Shown here piece by piece: positions 35,424 to 46,435 of a stretch of 64,000 nucleotides of DNA. Origin of the DNA: Phlebotomus papatasi. Lineage: Eukaryota > Arthropoda > Insecta > Diptera > Psychodidae. How positions within the stretch are numbered: the stretch's first letter is position 1; each line of letters starts with the position of its first letter. A program made the translations under genes and the position numbers. The notes beneath the pieces were generated by a model. The model was not told the DNA's origin, ran no database searches, and worked only from the letters and a program-made list of their open reading frames with translations. Location of the stretch: NCBI RefSeq assembly GCF_024763615.1, contig NC_077222.1, positions 22,568,001 to 22,632,000 on the forward strand, in the 5' to 3' direction.

Positions 35424-35613
35424 CTTCAGACCTAAAGCTTAGCTATCTGTCTTAACTCCTGTAATTCCTTATGAGGCATGATTTTTTAGGAAACTGTTGT
35501 TTAGGAATGGATATTAACGGTGGATGATCCATTTAGATTTTGAAAAATCAATAAAATTGCTTGTTATTTAGATTTTTGAGACCTTCGGAAGCTGGGCTAA
35601 AACTCCAGTCTGA
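35424..35613. mobile_element. MITE, TTCAGACCTAAAG-end family (copy 3, inverted)
   Basis: CTTCAGACCTAAAGCTTAGC at the left and GCTGGGCTAAAACTCCAGTC at the right. Read on the minus strand it aligns with 1164-1352 and 18985-19175, including AGCTTCCGAAGGTCTCAAA. Confidence 0.7.
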
Positions 35614-35619
35614 AACCAA

Positions 35620-36600
35620 CATAAGATAGTAACTTGGATAATACATTGAAAATTAATTGTGAGAGTATTAAGGAGAACTTCCGTATCTCATATTTATGAA
35701 GAAAATCCATTTGGAGCAGGTTCTGAATTAGGCCATTCTACCATAGTTTAAATTCAGAAGACAAAATAATGAGAAATAAGGAAATATTGATTTTCATAAA
35801 ATATTTCAGTACCGAGGGTTGTGATTTATTAGAGCTTTTAATGCTTTTAAGTTCTAGCCAACCAAAAATCGTAAGGAGAAAAATGCAAAGAATATTTTAT
35901 GGAATTTATATTTATTTAATTTGCACTTGGTTAATGCTTAAGAGATGGTAATAGAGTGACAAAAAATTAAGATATATTGATCAATTTCATTTTCAGATGA
36001 TTTTTTGCCATGCGTTATTTTGCATTAAAAATCATTTGAATTGATGCTTTCGCTCATTTATTGATATATACTAAGACTTGGCCCACCAAAACATGTTTAA
36101 ACACGCTAAAATAGCACAAATGTGGTTGCTGAATAAAATTTTAAATTCAGCAAATTAAAATGTTCAAATTGCTCATTAATTTCAATTTTATTGTAGTTAA
36201 ACAAGTAATCTTTTGAACCAAATTGTTCTTATTAAATTTATTTACTCGCAATAATTATTATTTGTGTCCAAAAAATAAGATAAGTACAGTAATTTAGTGA
36301 TAAACTTGTACGAGAGTGAAGCATCAGTATCGGGAGTAATTTGCTAATTTCCTCCAGAGGCATTATTGAGCCAAGAAATCTCCTATTTATATGACTTCTC
36401 ACAGATTTTCAACAAGATGTATGAGAGTAGCTTCATCAGGCCTTTCCCTACAAATCTTTCTTCTGGCTTTGGGGATCTGTCTGAATAACAGATAAGTGAC
36501 TTATAAGACATTTTATGTACTATCACACATTTTCCGGAGTCATTCACAATTAAAAATCTCGCGGCAATATTTAAAATTGAGCAATTTTCTTGCAAAATGT
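35620..36600. other. AT-rich DNA without recognisable features
   Basis: Short unrecognised frames only. The phrase GACTTGGCCCACCAAAACA near 36075 resembles GACTTGGCCTGCAAAAATA inside the MITE at 46436-46831, so a decayed relative may be present. Confidence 0.3.
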
Positions 36601-36712
36601 GTCCTGGCTGTGAGAATTTTCAAGTAAATTCTAGAAATCTTTTAATGCTCAATTGGCTCAATTGAATTTATATTTAAATTGTGAAAATCCTAGTGTGATA
36701 GCACCGTTAGAT
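36600..36712. repeat. Fragment of a GTTATCACAC-related MITE
   Basis: Ends in AGTGTGATAGCACCGTTA, close to AAGTGTGATAACACAGTTA at the right end of 46436-46831. Its interior is shared, inverted, with 26644-26712 in the foldback arm. Confidence 0.4.
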
Positions 36713-37561
36713 CTAGATCTAGAGTTATTTGTGGTAAAAATTTTTATTCTAGAAAGATATCAAATTGGTATAAATTTAAGATTTTGCCCTACTTTCTTTT
36801 TTAGTTTAAAACAATAAAACTAAAGTTCGCAAGTGTAAAAGTTCATGAAGAAAAAATACAAAATACTCCGGTATTTAAATTCTTCTGTAGAATACTCAAG
36901 TATTTTAAATATTTTTTTCTGGGCCACAGTGGCAAGACAGAATTTCTTCTGAATAATTAATTCGCAAAGAATTTACATGAATCGATTGGTCTTCTTATTG
37001 ATTTCCATGGAATATTGAAACTGTCTTCAGAATAAGAAAAATTGGGGCATTGGATAGTATTCCATGGGGAGTAGTAAGGGTTGAAGCAAGACCAAGAAAT
37101 TAATATTAAATTGACTACAAATAGAGTGAACTAGGGCACTAACTCTCATGCTATTGAGACCGTCTTTATGTCTTGAAGTGTCACCTTTGGGAAGATTATA
37201 AAATTTGGGGTTGTTTGCTATACTTTTCTTTTTTTATATCGGAAGGTGCCAAGAGGATACGAAAAAAAATGAAGAAAGGTTGATGGGGTGTAGTTATCAC
37301 GTTCTCCTAGGAGACCCTCTACCCTCAAAATCCATGAGGTTGGCGGGAAAAAAGCGAGATTCTCACAGAGACTTTTATTGTAACATGACATAAAGCATGT
37401 CTTTCCGACACGTTAAAATTCAAACCACGTGAATTTCACACACTTTTGGTGGATGCTCGAATAAATTTGTGTTATCGCACACAATTCAGATTGTGTGGTG
37501 GAAAATACCATTATAAAAGTTGCACTCCCACACAAAATCCATTAAATCCCAGCCAATGTAG

Positions 37562-37592
37562 CCACTCATGAATGCTGAGAATTCATGAGTGG
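37562..37592. repeat. Perfect 12-bp hairpin
   Basis: CCACTCATGAAT, a 7-base loop, ATTCATGAGTGG. No poly(T) tract or coding context suggests a terminator or RNA gene, so it is listed only as a structural feature. Confidence 0.5.
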
Positions 37593-37599
37593 TCACTTT

Positions 37600-39290
37600 A
37601 TGTTCTTAATAATAGCCAAAAAAGGTGGATTTCTACTAGCCTAACTCTATGTTGGATACTCAATTCCATTTTTCCCCAGAAGTTTATACATAAGACTTGG
37701 AAATGGGTGAGCTTTCGCCATTGGATTATCAAACTGTTACAATAAAACTTTGAAGTGTTATAAATCTCAAAGCTTTCAACATATTTCTGTATGGAAGACT
37801 AAAATGTTATACAGTATAAAACACTAATATTTAACTATTTAAATGGAAGATAATGTTGCTATGGAAAATTCAATTTTGATTTCACAATATAGTTTGAAAG
37901 TTATTTTAATTCCTGTATTTCATTAATTTCATGAGAGTTAGATCCTAAACTTTTGCATTTGCTACTAGAGTTTATAAACAAATTTTTATATCCAAAACTT
38001 CGTTGTTCTATTTTATACATGTTAGTTAAACTCGGGAACCTATCGATTTAAATATATTTAATATTTATAAATCAATTTTTATAAATATTTACTAATTTCA
38101 AAAACTAATCTCTAAATAATTAGAAAATCAGTAACAGTAATTTTGATTTAAATTAATTGAATACTCCATCTCCCATTTAAAGAAATACATGAAGAAATTA
38201 TCTTACAATTCGGTTCAATTTATGTAAATTAATTATTTGCAAGCTTATGAAAGCTTTCGTTAGATATTAATACATATTTATTTATTTATTTCAAATTTAT
38301 ATAAATATTTAATTGAATAACAATGCTCAGGGCATATAGAATACCTTTAATACCTTGCAATCCGACGCTTTATCAAGGTGTTTAATCTTTTCATATACAT
38401 GTTTCAGAAATAATTCGCCAAAATATAATATTTTACTAAAATAGAAAAAGAAAACAAAGTGGACGAAATATCGTCCACATTGAGTGTAACATCGGACAGA
38501 GTAAACAAAAAGATTAAACTTATTGAATAATCTTTGAATATTTAATGAATAGTGTTTCATTTTTAAATATTATATTTGTTTTGAAAATAATTTGAATTAA
38601 AATTTTTCATTGAAATTTAGGTATTAAAATTTTTTTTTCCATAAAATGCTACAAATGCAAACAGTGCTTGTTTGAATGAAGTAAAATTTGCTTTTTAATT
38701 TATTAGGGTGTCTCATAAATTACTCAAGCAAGATTTTAATTAAATAAAAAACACATTTTATTCTCAATTACATTTTTTCTAAATTGAAAAATAAAGTACA
38801 TAATATAGGGTTTATGTATTAAATATCGCATCCAGTAGTTAACCTCCATGGCTTTGTTGGCATATGAATCCTTTCGTCTAAGGTTTTCATGACCTTTTTG
38901 GACAAATGTGGCTAAATTTCGATAATTCAGGGTTAAAAGTCCTGTTTTAATGGATAAAGATGAATGTAGGCCTGTTGGCTTAGGCTTGTGACTTCGAAAA
39001 ACCAAATAAAAAAAATGTTATTGTCTAAAATTACATGATCCAAATGGACCAATTCTGATCACCATTAGAGAAAATCACAATCAGGAAATGTCTTATGCAG
39101 GAATTGCATTCCTTTATAGGCTATATGAAATGTCACACTATCCTGCTAAATTCACATTTCCTCAATATTAATGAATTCATAATTAATTAATTTTTAATGA
39201 ACAAATTATTCAATTTAGGCTTTATAAACATGGTTATCATGTCGCAATATCGAGCGTCAGTGACAGTAACGCTTGATCAGGTTTATTTTT
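37600..39290. other. AT-rich DNA without recognisable genes
   Basis: There is an 8-bp hairpin GTGGACGA/TCGTCCAC near 38458-38480. The sequence TTAGGGTGTCTCATAAATTA at about 38703 resembles a single transposon terminus, followed by an 89-codon unrecognised minus frame (38736-39005). No partner end was found. Confidence 0.3.
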
Positions 39291-39298
39291 GTATAATA

Positions 39299-39543
39299 GG
39301 GGAAAGTGCGCTACCCTCGGACGGAACAAGCTTAGGACGATTCAATTTTTCCTCTATGTTTCGTATGGATTTTACCCATAGCTTTTTTCTGAAAATTTGA
39401 GGTAATCTAGCCCATCTGAAAATTTGAGGGGACTAGCTAATAAAATATAATATTATAGTGGGCCAAATTTATTTATAACACATTGAAAAAAAAAAAAAGA
39501 TTTGGGCGAAGCATTAATCGTCCGAAGGTAGCGCGCTTTCCCC
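39299..39543. mobile_element. MITE, GGGGAAAGTGCGC-end family, uninterrupted
   Basis: A 245-bp element with ends GGGGAAAGTGCGCTACCCTC and, inverted, GGGGAAAGCGCGCTACCTTC, followed by GGACG on both sides. It is flanked by TA (39297-39298, 39544-39545). It is the intact relative of 24008-24481. Confidence 0.85.
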
Positions 39544-39559
39544 TATACTGACACGATAT

Positions 39560-40360
39560 TATTAATCATTTTAAGGGCTTGTTTTTGGATGGCAAGTGTA
39601 TTTAGCACCCACAATTAATTCAGTTCTGTGAATTTTTGAATTAGACTCTTCATAGTTGACGAAGTTAAGTCTATTTTCTGACCATTCTCGAACCAAATTA
39701 TTTAATTATTTTTGAAATATTTTTTAAGAACAAAAAAGCGTTGGTCTGTCATTTAGTGATGGATTTTTAATAACCCTAATCTATAAACTGTCACGTAGTA
39801 TTTTTACTATTCGTTAGGAACCTTTATTTCAGAAACGCCGCTCAATTTAAATCTTGCGTGATTTCTGGGACACCCATTATTTACATCGATTGTGTTTGGT
39901 TTTGAATTTATATTTTTATATCGTCTACTTGTTTTATTTATCAAAAATAATGAAATTTTTTTTTGAATGTCTGATTCGTACAATGTTAAAAAAGAAACAG
40001 AATAAAACATTGACTCTACGATCGAGATGTTCTAAGAAATCTCTAAGAGGAGTTCCTGAAGGACAAGGGTCTACGAAAATCTTGGTATACGATATTACAC
40101 AGAAAGTGGACGATATTACCTTAGACAAATTCTACGTATTTACTTCTAAATTTAAATATTATACTTTTAGAATACCATAAATGATAAACCCCTTTTTAAG
40201 GTTCCGAATAACGAATTTAAATTATATTATAAATGTAACATCTTAAAATTAAAATAATTACGCTTTTAACCTCCCTAAAATATTCTTTCCTTTCTCTGAA
40301 TTTCATTCAAAGACATCTGGCGTACTCAATGAACACTCATGTTAGGAATACCGACACATA
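39560..40360. other. AT-rich DNA with an unrecognised 108-codon frame
   Basis: The frame at 39854-40180 (plus) contains SLRGVPEGQGST, which superficially recalls the GVPQGS motif of reverse transcriptases, but nothing around it fits. I do not call it a gene. Confidence 0.2.
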
Positions 40361-40371
40361 TTTTCTTCTAG

Positions 40372-40630
40372 AATCCATGAAATCCATGGAATTACTCGGA
40401 AAATTCCAATGGAATCTGAAATGGAAACAATGCGAAAATCCTTAAAATCAACTGGAATCACAGAATCCAATTGCCATCACGCAGTCAGAATCGCTTATGA
40501 CGGTCAAGTGCTGAGTGCTGACCTTTATCGGCCCAAATACCTATTTCATATTCTCAATCGGCCGTATAAGGCAACGTTTGATATTCGCGAAATTCGAACA
40601 GAGGGATCAACAGAATCACAAATGGAGTAA
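40372..40630 (+). CDS. Candidate terminal coding exon, unknown protein
   Basis: A pyrimidine-rich acceptor ATATTTTCTTCTAG ends at 40371. The frame behind it stays open for 86 codons to a TAA at 40628-40630. The encoded segment contains GITRKIPMESEMETMRKS, then ITESNCHHAVRIAYDG, LYRPKYLFHILNRP and FDIREIRTEGS. It is charged, has no membrane segment, and codon use is more GC-rich than the surroundings. I do not recognise the family. It could be the last exon of a plus-strand gene, or an exapted transposon piece. No upstream exon was identified, and no poly(A) signal stands out immediately downstream. Confidence 0.3.
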
Positions 40631-41689
40631 TTGGGGATAACGGCATATCTCTTTGAAACATTAACAGAATAATGCAGCTTCGGAAAACATTGGAATGTGT
40701 TGAAGTAACAGAATAGGGACACAGATTTTCGACCTTACTATTGGTTGTAATAAGAACTGTGGTTTATGTAGGTTTCTTTTGGGTATTGCTATATGAAAAT
40801 GTACAGCATAATACTTGAATAATTACTGTTCCAAAACCGTGTATTTCCGATGATATATGAGTAAAATTTCGCTATCCTTCCTTATTCTAAAATAATTAGA
40901 TGAAGCCTTTCATAGCCAGAGTCTCGATTAGTCTCTATAAATAAAAATTAAATAGTCTAATTAATTTAATTAATATAACTAGTGTAATTTAGTTAATTAG
41001 TAAATTGGACAGAATTTTATTATTATCTACATTCTTCAAACTTGTTAACGAATTCCTCTTAATTAATATTAAAATACAATTATGTGACATTTTTAACTCT
41101 AAAAAATTAAATTGTTTTCAATGTTTCTAAATTAATCATTGAACTGTTTTGTGAATAGCACGTTGAAACCCTCTAAAGTAGTTTCAGAGTATTTAGACTG
41201 CTAGTTTTAGTTATGGTTTTATGATTCAATCAGGAATTCACTGAACGTGCGTCTTCTCTCAATTTACCAATCCTAATAGTTAAACCTGTACTACAAATAG
41301 AACTTATGTAGAATATTGATAATAATAATAATAATTAGTAGTCCTATAAGATAGGGAAACTTATCTTCATTCGGTTTCTGAAAGCAGGGACTACTAAGGG
41401 AAGTCAGGTAGGGGAAAGTAGGGCATCTTTGAATTAGAGTACCTTTGAAATAGGGTGTTTTATATTTTTCAATGGAACTGGACTTTATATCTAAATTCCT
41501 ATAGCTCCCAATTCCTTTGAAAAATAGGAGAAAAATGCCGAACCCTTAGCCTGCTTCTAAACGAGGGTATTTTAAAAATGCACTTCACTGTGCTATGCAC
41601 CGGCGAGTCTTGGAAAATCTCCCCTTGTGGTTTGTGTCTGAATAAAATCTCCCAGTTACCTGTTATAATACTCCCATTTGTGTCTTGAC

Positions 41690-41722
41690 TAAAATAGAAA
41701 GTCTAGCAGACTTTCTATTTTA
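41690..41722. repeat. Perfect 15-bp hairpin
   Basis: TAAAATAGAAAGTCT, loop AGC, AGACTTTCTATTTTA, followed at once by TTCCGAAACGTTTCGAAC, which is itself palindromic. The neighbouring CCGAAACG resembles the tail of the motif seen at 59180, but there is no CTGATGA partner here. Confidence 0.6.
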
Positions 41723-42000
41723 TTCCGAAACGTTTCGAACTTGCTTTGAGGTACGTTGTATTGACAATAAAATTTAATAGAAGTTAAAGGGTTACCAAGT
41801 AAATATTAATGGTTGATGAAAAATAAATTAAAAGAGATGTTGTATCAAACTCGTCTCACCGCAGGGTTTTATGACATGTTGTCAGGAATTTTAGGAAACA
41901 TCGTCAGTTGCTTTTCAGTTCGAAAACGTTTTGCTAATGAAGTTGCTTTACAATAGCTAATGTTTAGTTTTCCTTTATATTATTCATGATAACCATTGAG

Positions 42001-42130
42001 TAAGCTCAGTGCAATATTTTGTGCGCCAGAAGGTAGGCAATTGTCACTGAGAGAAAGCTCAGTGCGATATTTTGTCCACCAGATATTACGCAAAATGACA
42101 CGATGAGAAAGCTCATTGAGACATTTTTAT
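42001..42130. repeat. Short tandem repeat, about 55-bp unit
   Basis: Two full copies and a partial third of a unit that begins AAGCTCAGTGCAATATTTTG and includes CGCCAGA or CACCAGA and GAGAGAAAG or GATGAGAAAG. It lies inside the 41411-42396 element. Confidence 0.55.
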
Positions 42131-42773
42131 TTCGAAAGAACAGTTTCGAATCAAAAGTCCCCCCTATAAATACAGCCTTATTGACACTTTTATCAAAATC
42201 TTAAAATTTATTTAATGTATCTAATAAAATGTAAATCGTATGACGTATTTCAATTAATCTACATTTTCTGATAAGGATAGGTGTTCGAATTCCGTATTAC
42301 AAATGATACAGATTAGTGTGCTAAAAAATCCTGAGACGAGTTCTCAAAGTGGTTCTCTTTAAACCTTTTCCAATTCAAAGATGTCCCACTTCCCCCTAGC
42401 TTTGAAACGGGGAACCTTTGAAATTGAGCTTTTTCTCCCAAAATAGGATTGACCTTATTTAAATTCAATTATGAGCCTTTTAATAATTTGTGAAACTAAT
42501 TTATATCATAGTAAGGTCTAGTTCTATTTAAAAATAGAACAAGAAACCTTTTTTAATGCCATGGCCAATGGTTATCCCTCTTGCCCGTAGTTTGAGTCAA
42601 TATTGCGCGACAAAATGAATATTTTAGTGAACTGCTAGTTTTAATTTAGAAATCGACATATGAAAAAATACTAATTTAGTTTCAGTTTAAATTTAAAACA
42701 TTCAGAGTTTTAGCCAATTAAAGAATACAATGAATCTAAAATATTTTGAGGGTTTAAATATTTAAATTTGCAG

Positions 42774-42923
42774 GAGAATGGGAATCATTTTGGTGAAAAT
42801 AGTCAGTAGGAGATCCTGGAATTTCAATCCTTCTAAGGTGACGAGATATTTGTATCGTGAAGGAACCGATGAGCGTCTGGAATATGGGGCTCCGCCGCTC
42901 TCCGGTTTCTTCAAGAATCGTCA
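42774..42923 (+). CDS. Candidate internal coding exon, unknown protein
   Basis: This is the best host-exon candidate in the window. It is preceded by an acceptor TTTAAATTTGCAG (to 42773) and followed by the donor GTAAGA (42924-42929). The 150-nt interval is open in one frame and has GC-rich codons. It reads RMGIILVKIVSRRSWNFNP, SKVTRYLYREGTDERLEYG and APPLSGFFKNR. The length is a multiple of three, so it could be skipped without a frameshift. If unspliced, the frame would end at the TAA at 42925-42927. An ATG lies at 42778, so it could also be a first coding exon. The polypeptide is basic and soluble-looking. I do not recognise it and see no neighbouring exon that must join it. Confidence 0.4.
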
Positions 42924-43487
42924 GTAAGAATCAACTTTGGTTATTTTATTTATTTTTTAGTCCTTTCGATTGATTTACTTATTAAATAACTGTCTGCGAA
43001 AACAATAAGTACTGTCTAGCTTTTTGGTTGGTCGCTCCTTTAAGGCTCCTGAATATTTTTCTCAAAGGAATTTCTAGTCCATCACGTCAAATTTCTGAGA
43101 AGGCTTTAGATCAAGATCTTTAAGAAATTCACAGAAATATTCTACGAAACTTGTTTTACCTCAAAAATTGTACATATTATTATGTTAATGTCATGGTCTC
43201 AAAGGATGATTGGTAGAGGAAGACTCGATGAAGATTTTCCTAGAACAAACCATCTCCCTGTTTCTTCATTTTCCCTGAAATTTTCCAGTTGTCTTTATAA
43301 ATCCTTAAGGAATATCATAAATCTAGTAAAAGATTGGATGGGGTACCTAGTCTCCTTCATTCAAATGTTCTCTGTAAAAAACCTATTGCGTCCAAATGTT
43401 GAGATCATAGAGTCGAGAAAGACGGGGTTATCAAGGAAATTTTAATCATAATTCAGGACAAAATATTCTCATTTTAAGGTGATGATA

Positions 43488-44125
43488 AGGTAAAGTGCCT
43501 CCGAGTCGGCCAGTTTCTCGACTCGACGATGGTTAATATTTCGTCAGTTGGATTAGCAATTGTCGTAACTTTCTCATCACCTCATCAGCAGTTCATGTAT
43601 AGTTTGTATATTCCCATGGTGTTAGAAGAAGTGCTGATGAGGCGATGAGGAAGTTACGACAAATGCTGATCCAACTGACGATTTAAATATTTTAATCAGG
43701 GGGGTGATATTAGCTCTAAAAAATGCGACCGGTTTTAGTGTAAATTTTCTCCTGTTTTCGTACACATTTCACGAGATATCTTCAAAACTACGTAAATTGC
43801 CAATTTGGGGTTTTTGGTTGCCTATTCGTTATTAAATTGGCTTTTATTTTGTATTTGTATTTGTTGCTAATTCATTCTACATTGACGGAAAACAGTTAAT
43901 AAACTCAAAAGTTTTTTCGGCACGCTAGAAACATATGGGAAACATAGGAAACGTGATGACCCTGGTTTTAATGATGACTTTCTATAAAATTGTTACTAAT
44001 TTGTATTTATTTATGGAATAATTAACCTATTGATGTTGACAAAATTTAGTGCAAATATAAATAAATTGAATAAATAACTCTACCGGTCGAATTAAGGAAC
44101 TGGTCGACTTGAGGGCACTTTACCT
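43488..44125. mobile_element. MITE, AGGTAAAGTGCC-end family, with inner palindrome
   Basis: The ends AGGTAAAGTGCCTCCGAGTC and, inverted, AGGTAAAGTGCCCTCAAGTC are flanked by TA (43486-43487, 44126-44127). It is 638 bp. A separate palindrome (43542-43681) lies near the left end. The terminus is nearly that of the 214-bp element at 56127-56340. Confidence 0.75.
43542..43681. repeat. Inner palindrome with arms of about 52 bp
   Basis: CGTCAGTTGGATTAGCAATT, GTCGTAACTTTCTCATCACC, TCATCAGCA is mirrored as TGCTGATGAGGCGATGAGG...CCAACTGACG. Part of the arm (GGATCAGCAATTGTCGTAAC) also occurs alone at 7799-7818. It may be a separate element nested in the larger MITE. Confidence 0.6.
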
Positions 44126-44359
44126 TATTATTTGATAAATAAAATCTTGATACCGATGTTTTTCAAATTGATTTTTTTCTTAATATTTCCATCCTCAAAG
44201 ATAATGTTGTGAACGTTGTGAACATGAAACAATAAATATATAAATAAAAATTATTAAATAATCAGAAAAATTGAAAATAGAATTAATCTTTCATTTTTGT
44301 CATATTTGGTTTAAATGCCAATTTATCAAACATAAAACTGTTTGAAAATTATTGCTTTG

Positions 44360-44865
44360 CCCTAAATAGGAAAGCTCTGTACGCGGTAGTGTGTAATCAA
44401 AGCTCAGGATTTCATGGTTATGCCTCGTAACCAAAAATGAAGTTGAAGAACTCTGATTGTATTGAATGATAGTAAACGTTGCTCTCGGCAAGGGAAAGAA
44501 ATTTGAGTGGTGCTTTTCGATCTCTGATACTGGCTGTGTCTCGACGGAAAAATACTTGGGGAGAGCTTTTGGGGACAGCCCTCCCACAGAAGTTTGGTGG
44601 TGAATTTATGATTTCCCATCGACATGCGCAAATAGAAGACAATGTAGGGTGGAATATCTATCCCCTGACAACGAGAAGAATCACATTGAAGATCAGTCGT
44701 CTTCTGTTTGGCGTACGAATGAGTTTGTTCTTCGGATGCTCACTTCCTCGACTTTTCCCGGCTTCTGGGTGGCATGTTATAGGGCAAGTATCTGAAGGGG
44801 AACTTTTTCACTTACTGCCGGAAGAAAGTTTTGAACCTTTCGTGAACCTTCTGGTATTGAATGGT
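44360..44865 (+). other. Higher-GC island with open frame ending at a splice donor
   Basis: A frame stays open from 44479 to a TAG at 44869-44871. It is cut by a consensus-like donor AATG|GTGAGT (donor GT near 44865). Segments such as SRRKNTWGELLGTALPQKF and FEPFVNLLVLNG are not recognisable. Overlapping frames on the minus strand are also long, so the openness partly reflects base composition. Possibilities are a first or internal exon, or a conserved non-coding block. Confidence 0.25.
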
Positions 44866-44967
44866 GAGTAGCTTGGCAAGGAGAAAAGACATTGCCCAAG
44901 AATGTGTGATGAATTACAGTTGAACATTGTTTGAAGGGTTAGAGGTGAAAGTTTTTAGGGTGGGTGG

Positions 44968-44985
44968 TATATATATATATATAGC
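44968..44985 (+). promoter_or_regulatory. TATA-rich tract, possible core promoter
   Basis: An alternating TATATATATATATATA run is followed about 25-30 bases downstream by GCATCAGAAAAG, a reasonable insect initiator context. It could equally be a plain microsatellite. Confidence 0.2.
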
Positions 44986-45004
44986 AAAAGTGCTCAAAGT
45001 GTGA

Positions 45005-45298
45005 AGCATCAGAAAAGCTCTGCCAAAAGAGAGGCGTGAAGTGGTGAGGAAAAGTGGAGAGTCGACAGTTAAGTGGGTGCACAATGTGACTCTGGGATTT
45101 TCCGAGATGAATCCTAGAATTATGGATATTTTGTGTGTTTTTGTGATTAAATGTGCGAGTGGGTGAAGGCAGAAAAATTGTGTGGAAATGTGAAAAATGG
45201 ATGAATATGACAAAGCAGCTTGAATCATTTTTTCCAAGGCATAAATCCAAAACAATCCAGAGATGGAAATAGCTGAAAGTGATTTTGTCTGCTTGAAG
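45005..45298 (+). other. Possible first exon (mostly untranslated)
   Basis: Higher-GC sequence downstream of the TATA tract ends in ATGGAAATAGCTGAAAGTG and then GACTTGAAG-like context TGCTTGAAG|GTATAT. If the donor is used, the exon would carry a short start MEIAESDFVCLK. Its position relative to the TATA tract suggests a first exon, but nothing independent supports it. Confidence 0.2.
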
Positions 45299-45299
45299 G

Positions 45300-46090
45300 T
45301 ATATTAATTTGTTAAATTTTATTGATAATTATTTTCCACTTTTTCGAGCGCCTACCTATCATTTTTCCCTACCTGAATTTCCACATGGAAATACGTAGAA
45401 AAACATGTCAGTAGCAGAATTACTTTGATATTTGTTGCCAAAATAAATTGAATGTAGAACACCAACAAAAGTAGAATTATGCTTCGAGCTACATCAAATT
45501 TAATTATTGTTTCAGTTTTAGAAGAACGCAATGTGCGCAAAAGTTTAAATTTTCGCATCTCCAAAAACAGATATTTTGGAAGCTTTTTCAGGAACAATTT
45601 TAATTTATATCCGCCTCATGGATTTCCCGCAGGAAGAAAATTCTTGTCTCAAAGATAGAACAGCAAGCTCAGTCTTGAGATAAGAATAGAATAAGAGCAA
45701 AAGATGCAGCATGGCACAGAAGTACCCATATTGCTTCAATTTATGCCTCAAGAGGGTTACAACTGACAATTTAGGGGTTGACTACACAGCAAAATAATGA
45801 GAAAATTCTTTTATATATTACCCCATGGGATAAATCATAAAACAATTCTCCAGTAAATTCATTAGCCTGAATGAAATGAACTTTTGTGCTCGGCATAAAA
45901 ATGCTAGTAAAATAGGAGAAAGTGGGGCAATTTCGGATATCAGAGCTTAATAAAAAAAATTATTTAAGTTTTGAGTTCAAATGCTATGTTAATTTTCCAA
46001 TTCTCTGTTACGATTGTAATCTGGAAAACTAAAGTTATTGCAAAATTATTTTGAAATTATTTGGAACAGAAAAATTAGTGGATTAATCAA
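45300..46090. other. AT-rich DNA
   Basis: No gene seen. A lone TAGGAGAAAGTGGGGCAATT at about 45914 resembles one end of the GGGGAAAGTG-type MITEs, but I did not find the partner end. Confidence 0.35.
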
Positions 46091-46094
46091 AACT

Positions 46095-46243
46095 AAACAA
46101 TTTAATTTTATTTTATAAGGGGTACAAATATGTTCTCGCTGTTCTCGCATGAGAAATCTTTTTCTGCTGTTGCTCAGCTTTGAACCCAAGACCTCGCAGT
46201 CATAGAGCTGCTACTCTATCCACTGACCCACTCGAGGCTCCCA
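46095..46243 (-). mobile_element. tRNA-derived SINE
   Basis: Read on minus from 46242, the sequence begins GGGAGCCTCGAGTGGGTCAG and TGGATAGAGTAGCAGCTC, clearly tRNA-like with a box A-like TGGGTCAGTGG. It then has GAGGTCTTGGGTTCAAAG, a degenerate box B. The 3' acceptor strand GGCTCCC that a real tRNA would need is missing. The sequence instead runs into an unrelated body and an A-rich end (TTATAAAATAAAATTAAATT). This is the layout of a SINE transcribed by RNA polymerase III and mobilised by a LINE. No target duplication was found by eye. Confidence 0.5.
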
Positions 46244-46435
46244 GGCGGTATTTGTAACTAACGTCAAAATGATTCTATATCAATAGATTGTATTTGGTAG
46301 TACATTTGTTTTGGAAAGTGTGAACAAGATATTTCTTCATAAAGTTTAAAATGACGAGTAAACTTCTGTTGTTCTGATTTCGCCAAAAGAAATCTGCGGC
46401 TGAAGCACATTGAAATCTTATAGAGACTTACGGCG

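Larger units (their letters stand above)
41411..42396. mobile_element. MITE-like element, GGGGAAAGTAGGGCATC ends
   Basis: A 986-bp element with ends GGGGAAAGTAGGGCATCTTT and, inverted, GGGGGAAGTGGGACATCTTT, both followed by GAATT. It is flanked by TA (41409-41410, 42397-42398). It has no transposase. It holds a perfect hairpin (41690-41722) and a short tandem repeat (42001-42130). The related short element at 61221-61426 shares the end motif and the CACCTTTGAAATAGG block. Confidence 0.7.

Noticed and set aside
39990..40130. Reverse-transcriptase GVPQGS-like motif in a plus-strand frame
   Set aside because: Only SLRGVPEGQGS matches. The flanking RT blocks (YADD and the preceding domain) are absent, so chance similarity is likely.
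43542..43681. Hammerhead core at GCTGATGAGGCGATGAGG
   Set aside because: CTGATGA is present but no stem followed by GAAA lies downstream; the sequence is explained by the palindrome.
44914..45255. Two overlapping minus-strand frames of 103 and 113 codons
   Set aside because: They overlap each other in different frames and run opposite to the promoter- and donor-like signals. Composition alone explains them.
46170..46243. A functional tRNA gene on the minus strand
   Set aside because: The 5' half is tRNA-like but the 3' acceptor strand is absent and the sequence continues into an A-rich tail, so a SINE fits better.
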